From positions 1 through 21,627 of the forward strand of contig JBKJVQ010000190.1 in NCBI GenBank assembly GCA_046717125.1: DNA of 21,627 nt. The letters are read 5' to 3'. The translations under genes and the position numbers were made by a program. The notes beneath the pieces were generated by a model. It searched no databases. It was given only the letters and a program-made list of their open reading frames with translations, and had not been told where the DNA came from. This stretch comes from JBKJVQ01 sp046717125 (GTDB lineage Bacteria > Pseudomonadota > Alphaproteobacteria > Rhizobiales > Methyloligellaceae). Below, piece after piece: positions 1 to 6,975 of the stretch; positions within the stretch are counted from its first letter, which is position 1, and the number at the start of each line of letters is the position of its first letter.

Positions 1-547
1 TCAGCGCGTTGGCTTGTGTCATCGGCGACTCCGTTCCGTTTCAGGACACGCGACGGCGTGTCGCCGGACGTCTCGCAATTGCTGCGCCACGCTCGAAAGC
101 TTCACCGCCGGCGACTGGGCCTTGACCGAACGCCTCACGGTGGAGATTACTGAAACCAGCGCGATCTCGGACATCGACGCCTGCATCGCCTTCGTGCGCG
201 CGCTCCAGACACAGGGTTGCCGCGTGGCGCTGGACGATTTCGGCGCGGGTCACACCTCGTTCCGCAACCTGAAGATGCTCGGCGTCGACATGGTCAAGAT
301 CGACGGCGCGTTCGTGCAAAATCTCGCCCAGAGCAGCGAAGATCAGTTCTTCGTCCGCACCCTGATCGACCTGGCCCGGAGCTTCGGCATCGAAACGGTG
401 GGCGAGTGGGTAAGCGACGCCGGAACGGCCGACATACTGGAGCGGGCAGGCGTGTCCTACATGCAGGGCCTTCACTTCGGCGCACCCGAATTGGCCGACA
501 CCGCGCATGCGCGTCCGATCGCTTCATCGCCTAGCGGGAAATTTTGA
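1..547 (+). CDS. EAL-domain protein, C-terminal part (partial; 5' end outside window)
   Basis: This is the end of a cyclic-di-GMP phosphodiesterase-type EAL domain. From about position 110 onward the reading frame matches the family closely: VEITETSAI, then VALDDFGAGHTSF with the acidic metal-binding pair, VKIDG with the conserved lysine, ETVGEWV and YMQGLHFG. The gene stops at 545-547, only six bases from the stop of the convergent phaR. The first 35 or so codons in this frame do not look like an EAL protein apart from a short VSGHATA stretch; another frame over the same bases reads DGVSPDVSQLL, which fits better, so one or two compensating frameshifts or base errors may lie between about 45 and 105. 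The partner domains (often GGDEF or PAS) cannot be seen. Activity is inferred from the retained motifs. Confidence 0.85.
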   Translation, partial: QRVGLCHRRLRSVSGHATACRRTSRNCCATLESFTAGDWALTERLTVEITETSAISDIDACIAFVRALQTQGCRVALDDFGAGHTSFRNLKMLGVDMVKIDGAFVQNLAQSSEDQFFVRTLIDLARSFGIETVGEWVSDAGTADILERAGVSYMQGLHFGAPELADTAHARPIASSPSGKF

Positions 548-553
548 GCAGGC

Positions 554-1165
554 TCAGTTCGAGCGGCGCGACAGGCGCTCCAGCCGTTCCTGCATAGCCG
601 AAAATTCTGCCTTTAACGCCTCCAGCTCCTCCTCCGGCTTGTCGGCCTGAGGCAGCTCGGCGCGGCGCGGGCCCTCAATCTGGCGGGGGGTTGCGTCCCC
701 ATTCGGCTGGAACGGGCTGAACATGCCGATGGCTCGCTCGAACATCGCGAAATTGTTGCGCGCCTGCTCCTGCATCGCCTCGAACGCGGCCGAGCCGAAG
801 GCGTTAGAAAACTGGTTGCGGTAGCGCTCCTGCTGCCGCGTCAGGCTGTTGAGGCTGAATTCGAGGTAACGCGGCACGATGCTGCCGACCGAATCGCCAT
901 AAAAGCGGATCAGTTGCCGCAGAAACCCGATCGGCAGAAGATTTTGTCCGCGGCTTTCCTGATCGACGATAATCTGGGTCAGGACGGAATGCGTAAGGTC
1001 TTCGCCGGATTTCGCGTCGTAGACGACGAAATCCTTCTCGTTCCGCACCATCTGAGCCAAATCGTCGAGTGTCACGTAAGTCGACGTCTCGGTGTTGTAG
1101 AGACGGCGGTTGGCGTATTTCTTGACGATGATCGGCTCGACGTCCGGACTGCCTTCGTGAACCAC
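554..1165 (-). CDS. phaR: Polyhydroxyalkanoate synthesis repressor PhaR
   Basis: PhaR binds polyhydroxybutyrate and DNA and represses phasin and related genes until polymer accumulates. The N-terminal PHB/PHA accumulation regulator domain is unmistakable: VKKYANRRLYNTETSTYVTL near residues 14-33, followed by VYDAKSGEDLTHSVLTQII. The remainder holds helical polymer-associated sequence and a charged, coiled-coil-like C-terminus. I place the start at the GTG at 1163-1165 (203 aa), because the homologous domain begins about ten residues later, a GGGAG lies upstream and a promoter can be read at 1218-1246. A longer open frame reaches 1309, but its extra residues do not resemble the family. It is divergent from phaA, a common arrangement in alphaproteobacteria. 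The stop is convergent with, and six bases from, that of the EAL gene. Confidence 0.9.
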   Translation of the reverse strand: MVHEGSPDVEPIIVKKYANRRLYNTETSTYVTLDDLAQMVRNEKDFVVYDAKSGEDLTHSVLTQIIVDQESRGQNLLPIGFLRQLIRFYGDSVGSIVPRYLEFSLNSLTRQQERYRNQFSNAFGSAAFEAMQEQARNNFAMFERAIGMFSPFQPNGDATPRQIEGPRRAELPQADKPEEELEALKAEFSAMQERLERLSRRSN

Positions 1166-1217
1166 GATTGTCGTTACTCCCGGCGGCAGGTCACTCGGAA
1201 CGCGCCTGCACAAGCCG

Positions 1218-1246
1218 CTTATACCGCACTGCAAAAGTACTGGCAC
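1218..1246 (-). promoter_or_regulatory. Putative phaR promoter
   Basis: On the minus strand GTGCCA (1241-1246) and TATAAG (1218-1223) are separated by 17 bases, matching four of six -35 and five of six -10 consensus positions. Transcription would begin near 1211, leaving about 45 bases before the proposed GTG start of phaR. This is a sequence match only. Confidence 0.45.
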
Positions 1247-1302
1247 GCGCTTTGTGGACCAAAAGGCTAATAGCCGGGCTTGGATCCGCGACAATGGATG
1301 CG

Positions 1303-1331
1303 CTGGCATTGCGGCCGAGGAGGGCTATATA
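1303..1331 (+). promoter_or_regulatory. Putative phaA promoter
   Basis: CTGGCA (1303-1308) and TATATA (1326-1331) have a 17-base spacer, with about 28 bases between the expected transcription start and the phaA ATG. The divergent phaR promoter is about 60 bases away, so both could share regulation. No PhaR operator was identified. Confidence 0.5.
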
Positions 1332-1365
1332 GCGCGATGTTCGGAAAAAAATGAAAGGGCGGAAC

Positions 1366-2547
1366 ATGGCAGAGACCGAAATCGTCATCGTCAGCGCGGC
1401 ACGCACGCCGGTCGGATCGTTCAACGGGGTGTTTGCGACCGTTCCGGCGCATCAGCTCGGCGCGGTCGCGATCAAGGCGGCGCTGGAGCGCGCGGGCGTT
1501 TCGCCGGACGACGTCGACGAGGTGGTGCTCGGCCAGGTGCTGACCACGGCACAGGGGCAGAATCCCGCGCGCCAGGCGGCGATCGGCGCGGGCCTTCCCG
1601 TCTCCTCGACCGCGATGACGATCAACCAGGTCTGCGGCTCCGGTCTGCGCGCGGTCGCGCTCGCGGCGCAGGAAATCCGCGACGGCAACGCGACCATCGC
1701 TGTCGCCGGCGGCCAGGAGAACATGAGCATGAGCCCGCACGCCGCGTATTTGCGCGCCGGCGTCAAGATGGGCGACCACGGCTTCATCGACACCATGATC
1801 AAGGACGGGCTCTGGGACGCCTTCAACGGCTACCACATGGGCACGACGGCCGAGAACGTCGCCAACAAATGGCAGATCACGCGCGAGGCGCAGGACAATT
1901 TCGCCCTCGCCTCGCAGAACAAGGCCGAGGCCGCGAAGAAGGCGGGCCGGTTCAAGGACGAGATCGCGCCGGTCACGGTCAAGGGACGCAAGGGCGATGT
2001 CATCGTCGAGGATGATGAATATATCCGCGACGGCGCAAAGCTCGAGGATATGACAAAGCTCCGCCCCGCATTCGACAAGGAAGGCAGCGTCACGGCGGGC
2101 AACGCATCCGGCATCAACGATGGCGCGGCTGCGCTCGTGCTCATGTCGGCCGATGAGGCCAAAAAGCGCGGCCTGAAGCCGCTGGCGCGCATCGCCTCCT
2201 ATGCATCGGTCGGCGTCGATCCGGCCGTGATGGGCTCGGGCCCCATCCCGGCCTCGAAGAAGGCGCTGGAGCGGGCGGGCTGGAAGGTCGGCGACCTCGA
2301 CCTGATCGAGGCCAACGAGGCGTTCGCGGCACAGGCCTGCGCGGTCAACAAGGACCTCGGCTGGGATACGGACAAGGTCAACGTCAATGGCGGGGCGATC
2401 GCAATCGGCCACCCGATCGGCGCGTCGGGCGCGCGCGTACTGACGACGCTGCTGCACGAGATGAAGCGGCGCGACGCCAAGAAGGGCCTCGCCACGCTCT
2501 GCATCGGCGGCGGCATGGGCATCGCCATGTGCGTGGAGCGCGACTAG
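1366..2547 (+). CDS. phaA: Acetyl-CoA C-acetyltransferase (beta-ketothiolase)
   Basis: This enzyme condenses two acetyl-CoA to acetoacetyl-CoA, the first step of polyhydroxybutyrate synthesis, and can run in the thiolytic direction. The 393-residue length is typical of the biosynthetic thiolase family. The nucleophilic cysteine is Cys90 in NQVCGSGLRA, the catalytic histidine is His349 in GHPIGASGAR and the second catalytic cysteine is Cys379 in CIGGGMGIAM. I chose the ATG at 1366, preceded by AAAGGGCGG, over an in-frame ATG at 1351 because family members begin with a short leader before EIVIVSAARTPVG. phaR lies divergently upstream. The usual partner phaB (acetoacetyl-CoA reductase) is not downstream, where a Zur-like gene faces the other way. 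A 17-base sequence containing the stop codon is repeated 40 bases later. Confidence 0.95.
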   Translation: MAETEIVIVSAARTPVGSFNGVFATVPAHQLGAVAIKAALERAGVSPDDVDEVVLGQVLTTAQGQNPARQAAIGAGLPVSSTAMTINQVCGSGLRAVALAAQEIRDGNATIAVAGGQENMSMSPHAAYLRAGVKMGDHGFIDTMIKDGLWDAFNGYHMGTTAENVANKWQITREAQDNFALASQNKAEAAKKAGRFKDEIAPVTVKGRKGDVIVEDDEYIRDGAKLEDMTKLRPAFDKEGSVTAGNASGINDGAAALVLMSADEAKKRGLKPLARIASYASVGVDPAVMGSGPIPASKKALERAGWKVGDLDLIEANEAFAAQACAVNKDLGWDTDKVNVNGGAIAIGHPIGASGARVLTTLLHEMKRRDAKKGLATLCIGGGMGIAMCVERD

Positions 2548-2587
2548 CGCTCCCGCACGATCTGTTGTGCGCGTGGAGCGCGACTAG
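2531..2587 (+). repeat. 17-bp direct repeat spanning the phaA stop codon
   Basis: The 17 bases at 2531-2547, which end with the phaA TAG, recur exactly at 2571-2587. The first copy also forms a perfect 7-bp hairpin (2535-2541 with 2547-2553) around the stop codon. It looks like the trace of a short duplication of the gene's tail. Confidence 0.8.
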
Positions 2588-2644
2588 CTCGCTCGATAAG
2601 GTTGGAATCGCGGCCGCAGAACGGTCCGAAAAGAAGCAATTCGT

Positions 2645-2673
2645 GGGGAGTGGCCGTCGTCGCGGCCATCCCC
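2645..2673. other. Hairpin in the phaA-zur convergent gap
   Basis: Bases 2645-2656 pair with 2663-2673 (11 bp, one bulged base) around a six-base loop. It lies between the convergent ends of phaA and the Zur-like gene, where a bidirectional terminator would be expected. There is no clear T tract on either strand, so Rho-independent termination is uncertain. Confidence 0.4.
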
Positions 2674-2719
2674 AGGGCTGGAGCAAGCCGGATACGAGGT
2701 TGCGACGTGAACGCGCTGG

Positions 2720-3148
2720 TCAGCCGCGGCAGTCGGCGCAGCGGCCCCGCAGCTCGAGCGTCATCTGATCGACGGCAAAGCCGGACTGGCCCGCCCATCC
2801 CTGCAGGCGCGTAACGGCTGCCGGCTCCTCGAACTCCTGGACGGAGCCGCAACCCTCGCAGATGGCAAACACGGCGATGCCGTGATGATCGTGCGCGCAG
2901 GCGATGAATGCATTCAGCGACTCCAGCCGGTGCGCGTCGCCCCGTGCGATCAGCCGCGCGAGCGAGCGATAGATTGTCTGCGGTGCAAGCACGGCCTGGT
3001 CGCGCAACTGGTCGATCAATTCGTAGGCGCTTAACGCGCGGCCCGCACGTTTGAGCGCCTGGGCCACCATCGCGTCCTGCTCGGGCGCAGCGCGGCGCTT
3101 CGCACTTTTCGGGGTCACGCCGTCGCCGCGGCTGGTCGGTCTGTTCAT
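2720..3148 (-). CDS. zur: Fur-family regulator, Zur-like
   Basis: This is a zinc- or metal-responsive DNA-binding repressor of the Fur superfamily. Residues 39-69 form the winged-helix recognition region (LSAYELIDQL through TIYRSLARLI), followed by HRLESLNAFIAC, the HDHH metal-site region, and two CxxC pairs for a structural zinc: Cys98/Cys101 in CEGCG and Cys137/Cys140 in CADC. The IYRSL/HRLESLNAF pattern is that of rhizobial Zur rather than Fur or Irr. I use the ATG at 3146-3148 (142 aa); a GTG at 3184 would add twelve residues and has a purine-rich stretch directly before it, so the start is not settled. No znuABC genes or recognisable Zur operator lie nearby. It is divergent from efp. Zur, rather than another Fur subtype, is an inference from motif similarity. 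Confidence 0.8.
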   Translation of the reverse strand: MNRPTSRGDGVTPKSAKRRAAPEQDAMVAQALKRAGRALSAYELIDQLRDQAVLAPQTIYRSLARLIARGDAHRLESLNAFIACAHDHHGIAVFAICEGCGSVQEFEEPAAVTRLQGWAGQSGFAVDQMTLELRGRCADCRG

Positions 3149-3223
3149 CGCAGCGATACTACACAGGATCGCACGGTGCTTCACCCCCGCCGCGTGGGCA
3201 GCCGATGCGGTTGCGTACCCGGC

Positions 3224-3252
3224 TTGACACCAGCCGCGCGCCCGTCCTTAAA
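3224..3252 (+). promoter_or_regulatory. Putative efp promoter
   Basis: A perfect -35 hexamer TTGACA (3224-3229) is followed 17 bases later by the weaker -10 CTTAAA (3247-3252). Transcription would start near 3259, about 24 bases before the efp ATG. Confidence 0.5.
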
Positions 3253-3282
3253 GGCCGCGCAATCCTCGCCCCCGGACATCCC

Positions 3283-3846
3283 ATGAAAATCAACGGCAAC
3301 GAAATCCGTCCCGGCAACGTCATCCAGCACAAGGGCGGCCTTTGGGTCGCGGTGAAGGCGAACGCGGTCAAGCCCGGCAAGGGCCCGGCCTATGCACAGG
3401 TCGAGCTGAAGCATGTGACCGAAGGCACCAAGCTGAACGAGCGCTTCCGCGCATCCGAAACGGTCGAGCGCGTTCGCCTCGAACAGCGCGACTACCAGTT
3501 CCTGTTCGCGGAAGGGGACAATCTTGTCTTCATGGATCTCGAAAGCTACGACCAGACTGAGGTCCCCAAGGAACTCGTCGGCGAACGCGCGGCTTTCCTG
3601 CAGGACGGCATGAAGGTGATGCTGGAAAGTTTCGAGGGCATGCCGATCGGGATCACCCTGCCGCAGCACGTGACGCTCGAAGTGGTCGAGGCCGACGCCG
3701 TGGTGAAAGGCCAGACCGCCGCCTCATCCTACAAGCCCGCCAAGCTCGAGAACGGCGTGCGCGTGCTTGTTCCGCCCTTTGTCGGCACGGGCGAGAAGAT
3801 CGTCGTCGACACGAACGAACTCACCTATGTGAAGCGCGCGGATTAG
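3283..3846 (+). CDS. efp: Translation elongation factor P
   Basis: EF-P enters the ribosomal E site and restores peptide-bond formation at stalled polyproline stretches. The 187 residues are the family's normal length and contain its three beta-barrel domains in order (KOW-like at about 1-65, then two OB folds). The loop carrying the modified lysine is visible as KPGKG, with Lys33 equivalent to E. coli Lys34, so an EpmA-type beta-lysylation is expected. The C-terminal signature region is present (ITLPQHVTLEVVEAD, then KPAKLENGVRVLVPPFV). I chose the ATG at 3283, where the conserved MKINGNEIRPG begins; the open frame extends upstream to 3205 without homology. Neither epmA nor epmB is in the window. 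Confidence 0.97.
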   Translation: MKINGNEIRPGNVIQHKGGLWVAVKANAVKPGKGPAYAQVELKHVTEGTKLNERFRASETVERVRLEQRDYQFLFAEGDNLVFMDLESYDQTEVPKELVGERAAFLQDGMKVMLESFEGMPIGITLPQHVTLEVVEADAVVKGQTAASSYKPAKLENGVRVLVPPFVGTGEKIVVDTNELTYVKRAD

Positions 3847-3860
3847 CCACGACGCTACGT

Positions 3861-3898
3861 TGGCCCTCCCCCGACTTGATCGGGGATTGACCGGGCCA
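3861..3898. repeat. Nested palindrome, REP-like, after efp
   Basis: CCCCGA (3869-3874) pairs with TCGGGG (3880-3885), enclosed by TGGCCC (3861-3866) with GGGCCA (3893-3898). The core resembles a CCCGACTTGATCGGG palindrome that I recall as dispersed in Bradyrhizobium-like genomes (from memory; not checked here). It lies just after the efp stop. Confidence 0.6.
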
Positions 3899-3931
3899 TC
3901 CATGTCTCAGCTTCGGGGTCGGTCTTCTTGG

Positions 3932-3954
3932 GTCCCCGGGTCGAGCCCGGGGAC
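3932..3954. repeat. Perfect 9-bp-stem palindrome before the suhB-like gene
   Basis: GTCCCCGGG (3932-3940) pairs perfectly with CCCGGGGAC (3946-3954) around TCGAG. It has no T tract, so it reads as a REP-type element rather than a simple terminator. Together with the element at 3861-3898 it fills most of the 133-bp gap between efp and the next gene. Confidence 0.7.
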
Positions 3955-3979
3955 GTAGCCGTTTTCTGGAACGACCCTC

Positions 3980-4774
3980 ATGCCCGTCTCAGCTCTCATG
4001 AACGTCATGCAGACCGCCGCCCGCAAGGCCGGCCGCAGCCTCGCGCGCGATTTCGGCGAACTTGAGCATCTCCAGGTTTCGGTGAAGAGCCCTGCCAATT
4101 TTGTTTCCGCCGCCGACCATCGCGCCGAGGACGTTCTGTTTACGGAGCTTTCGCGCGCGCGGCCTGGTTACGGGTTCCTTATGGAGGAGCGCGGCATCGT
4201 CGAAGGCGGCGACAAGTCCCATCGCTGGATCGTCGATCCGCTCGACGGCACCACCAATTTTCTCCACGGTATTCCGTTGTTCGCCATCTCGATCGGGCTT
4301 GAGCGCGAAGGCGAGATGGTCGCAGGGCTAATCTACAATCCCGCGAGTGGCGAGACTTTTACCGCGGAGAAGGGCAAGGGCGCCTTCCTCGACGACCGGC
4401 GCATCCGCGTCGCCCAGCGCCGCGAACTCGACGATTGCGTTATCGTCACGGGCATTCCGCATCGGGGTAAATCCGGGCATGACGTTCTCGTGCGCGAGCT
4501 GACCGCGCTGATGGCGCATGTCGCGGGCCTGCGCCGCACGGGATCGGCCGCGCTCGACATGGCTTGGGTCGCGGCCGGGCGGTTCGATGGCTACTGGGAG
4601 CGCGGCATCAAGGCCTGGGACCTCGCCGCCGGCATCGTCATGGTGCGCGAGGCCGGCGGCTTTGTGTCCGACGCCGATGGCGGCCAGAAAATGTTCGATA
4701 CGGGCAGCGTCATCGCCGGCAACGAAAATGTCCGCCGTGCGATGGAAGCGGTCATCGGTGGCGCGAAGGTCTGA
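3980..4774 (+). CDS. suhB: Inositol monophosphatase family protein (SuhB-like)
   Basis: This is a metal-dependent phosphatase of the IMPase/FIG superfamily, expected to hydrolyse inositol-1-phosphate or a related sugar phosphate. Metal ligands are visible in the expected order: Glu69/Glu70 in LMEERG, Asp86 and Asp89 in IVDPLDGTTNF, and Asp214 in AWDLAAG near the C-terminus. The 264-residue length is normal. The ATG at 3980 gives the MPVSALMNVM start typical of rhizobial orthologues, although no strong ribosome binding site precedes it; the second ATG at 3998 is an alternative. It follows efp on the same strand after a palindrome-rich gap, so separate transcription is possible. In E. coli SuhB also acts on RNA polymerase antitermination; whether this protein does is unknown. 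Confidence 0.92.
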   Translation: MPVSALMNVMQTAARKAGRSLARDFGELEHLQVSVKSPANFVSAADHRAEDVLFTELSRARPGYGFLMEERGIVEGGDKSHRWIVDPLDGTTNFLHGIPLFAISIGLEREGEMVAGLIYNPASGETFTAEKGKGAFLDDRRIRVAQRRELDDCVIVTGIPHRGKSGHDVLVRELTALMAHVAGLRRTGSAALDMAWVAAGRFDGYWERGIKAWDLAAGIVMVREAGGFVSDADGGQKMFDTGSVIAGNENVRRAMEAVIGGAKV

Positions 4775-4910
4775 GCCGTCCCAGCCACCGATAATTGCGG
4801 CTGCGGCCGCTTTCCGCCGCATCTGACGTTTTGCCGTCGCCATTATTGCGTTAAGCTCGCGCGATATGCGACATCGCGGGGAGGTTCTCTCCCGCGTCAG
4901 TTCGGGCGGC

Positions 4911-5933
4911 ATGGCAGCAAGTTCGTTCCAAACCGTGCTCACCCGTCCGCAGGTCTTCCTGTGGCGGATGATCGTGTTCCTCGCGTTGGCCGCGCTGGTC
5001 GCGGCGATGCTGTACGCGCAGATCATCGAGGCGTTCCGCTCCAACCCCCTGCTTAACGCCCTGATTCTCGGCACGCTGTTCATCGGCATCGCCTATGCGT
5101 TCCGGCAGGTGCTGCGGCTCTACGCCGAAATCGCGTGGGTCAATCATTTCCGTGTCGCCGATCCGGGTCTTGCCCCGGACAAGGCGCCGGTCCTGCTCGC
5201 GCCGATGGCGCTGATGCTGCGCGACCGCAAGGGACAGGTCTCACTGTCGACCACCGCGCTCCGTTCGATGCTCGATTCACTCGGCGCGCGTCTTGACGAG
5301 GCGCGCGAAACGACACGCTATCTCGTCGGCCTGCTGGTGTTTCTCGGGCTCCTCGGCACGTTCTGGGGCCTGCTTCAGACGATCTCGTCGGTCGGCGCGA
5401 CCATCAACTCGCTCGATACGAGCGGGAGCGAAAGCACCGTCCTGTTCGAGGAGCTCAAACAGGGCCTCGCGGCGCCTCTGGCCGGCATGGGTACCGCGTT
5501 TTCGGCCTCGCTGTTCGGCCTGGCGGGCTCGCTCATCCTGGGATTTCTCGATCTGCAGGCAGGGCAGGCGCAGAGCCGCTTCTACAACGAGCTGGAGAAC
5601 TGGCTGTCCGGCTTTACCGAAATCCAAACCGAAGCGGCGCAAGGCGCAACCGGCGCGCAACCGCAACTCAGATTCGCGCTGATGGATGTACAGCGCTCGA
5701 TCTCCGATCTCGGCGACAAGATCGAGATGCGCTTCCTGAACGACAATTCCAATGAGGCGGTGCGCGACCTTGCGACCGGCGTCGAGAAGCTGATCCGGCA
5801 GATGCGCGCGGAGCAGAAGGTCGTGCGTGAATGGGCTGACGAGCAGGCCCAGCAGCAGGCCGAGCTCGCCACTGTGCTCCGGCAGATTACCGACAAGTCG
5901 CGCCCGCCGCTGATCCGCGAGGATCGGAGCTAA
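4911..5933 (+). CDS. MotA/TolQ/ExbB-family proton channel protein
   Basis: An inner-membrane proton-channel subunit expected to pair with the MotB-like protein that follows. Four hydrophobic segments can be read at about 16-37, 47-66, 136-158 and 196-214. The last two carry the family hallmarks: VFLGLLGTFWGL near 143-154, and AGMGTAFSASLFGLAGSLIL around 191-210. A helical cytoplasmic tail of about 125 residues ends the protein. I prefer the ATG at 4911 (340 aa) because relatives begin shortly before RPxVFLWRM; an upstream in-frame ATG at 4866 would add 15 residues without a ribosome binding site. The next gene starts four bases after the stop, so the two form an operon. There are no flagellar genes around and the sequence is not a canonical flagellar MotA, so a role in envelope work rather than motility is likely. 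Substrate and partners are unknown. Confidence 0.87.
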   Translation: MAASSFQTVLTRPQVFLWRMIVFLALAALVAAMLYAQIIEAFRSNPLLNALILGTLFIGIAYAFRQVLRLYAEIAWVNHFRVADPGLAPDKAPVLLAPMALMLRDRKGQVSLSTTALRSMLDSLGARLDEARETTRYLVGLLVFLGLLGTFWGLLQTISSVGATINSLDTSGSESTVLFEELKQGLAAPLAGMGTAFSASLFGLAGSLILGFLDLQAGQAQSRFYNELENWLSGFTEIQTEAAQGATGAQPQLRFALMDVQRSISDLGDKIEMRFLNDNSNEAVRDLATGVEKLIRQMRAEQKVVREWADEQAQQQAELATVLRQITDKSRPPLIREDRS

Positions 5934-5937
5934 GACC

Positions 5938-6966
5938 ATGGCCCTGGCCCGCGCGCGCCGCCATGAAGGTGGCATGAATTACTGGCCGGGCTTCGTGGAC
6001 ATCCTGTCCACGTTGCTCTTGGTGCTCGTGTTCCTGCTGTCGATCTTTATGCTGACGAATTTTTTCGCGCAACAGGCGTCGAGCGGCAAGGATACCGCGC
6101 TCGCAAGACTCAACGCGCAGATTTCCCAGCTCACGGAGCTATTGGCGCTCGAACGCTCCAGCAAGAAATCGGCCGAGGATGATCTTGCCTCGGTCAGCGC
6201 GACGCTCGGCGAGAATCAGGCCGAGGCGGCAAGGCTGCGCGGCCTGCTCGAACAGGAGGGCGGCCGCGCCGGCGATCTCGAAGGCAAGGCAGGACAGCTC
6301 TCGACCCAGCTTGATGCGGAGAAGAAGATCTCCAACGAGGCGCTGGCGCGGGTCGAGCTTTTGAACCAGCAGCTGACGGCGCTACGCCGGCAGATCGCGG
6401 CGCTGGAACAGGCGCTGGAGGCATCCGAAGCGCGGGACCGCGAGAGCCAGACCAAGATCGCCGATCTCGGCCAGCGCCTGAATGTCGCGCTCGCCCGCAA
6501 GGTGCAGGAGCTGGCGCGCTACCGGTCGGACTTCTTCGGCAAGCTGCGCGAGATCCTGGGCGACCGGAAGGACGTGCGCGTCGTAGGCGACCGCTTCGTG
6601 TTCCAGTCCGAGGTGTTGTTCGATTCAGGTTCTGCCGAGATCAAGCCTGACGCACGGGCCGGGCTCGACAAATTCGCGGCGGCGCTGAAAGAGCTGGAAA
6701 AGCAGATCCCGGACGACATCGCCTGGGTGCTGCGTGTCGACGGTCATACCGACGTGACGCCGATGTCGAGCGCCGAGTTCGACTCGAACTGGGAACTGTC
6801 GAGCGCCCGCGCGATCGCCGTTGTGCAGGACCTCATGGCGAAGGGCGTGAGCCCGCAGCATCTCGTCGCGGCCGGCTTCGGAGAGCATCAGCCGCTCGAC
6901 GCCGCCCGCAACCCGGACGCCTTCCGCCAGAACCGCCGCATCGAGCTGAAGCTCACCGAGCGGTAG
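5938..6966 (+). CDS. MotB-like OmpA-domain protein with coiled coil
   Basis: The stator-like partner of the preceding channel protein. A single membrane segment at about 17-42 contains Asp21 in FVDILSTLLLVLVF, the position of the proton-carrying aspartate in MotB/TolR/ExbD proteins. About 150 residues of heptad-rich, Glu/Ala/Leu-rich coiled coil (roughly 52-205) follow. The C-terminal OmpA/MotB peptidoglycan-binding domain (about 220-340) shows FDSGSAEI, DGHTDVTPM and NWELSSARA, with the aspartate and arginine that contact diaminopimelate. The 342-residue protein is longer than TolR or ExbD, mainly through the coiled coil, which could span the periplasm to the wall. It is co-transcribed with the channel gene (four-base gap) and convergent with a secreted OmpA-domain gene. 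Confidence 0.87.
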   Translation: MALARARRHEGGMNYWPGFVDILSTLLLVLVFLLSIFMLTNFFAQQASSGKDTALARLNAQISQLTELLALERSSKKSAEDDLASVSATLGENQAEAARLRGLLEQEGGRAGDLEGKAGQLSTQLDAEKKISNEALARVELLNQQLTALRRQIAALEQALEASEARDRESQTKIADLGQRLNVALARKVQELARYRSDFFGKLREILGDRKDVRVVGDRFVFQSEVLFDSGSAEIKPDARAGLDKFAAALKELEKQIPDDIAWVLRVDGHTDVTPMSSAEFDSNWELSSARAIAVVQDLMAKGVSPQHLVAAGFGEHQPLDAARNPDAFRQNRRIELKLTER

Positions 6967-6975
6967 CGGCAAACC

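Noticed and set aside
3148..3283. Zur operator between zur and efp
   Set aside because: I looked for the AT-rich inverted repeat known from alphaproteobacterial Zur sites and found none convincing; the region is mostly GC-rich.
4911..6966. Zorya defence system (ZorA/ZorB)
   Set aside because: The channel and OmpA-domain pair recalls ZorAB, but no ZorC, ZorD or ZorE gene follows; the next gene is a convergent secreted OmpA-domain protein. The pair fits a general MotA/MotB-like unit better.
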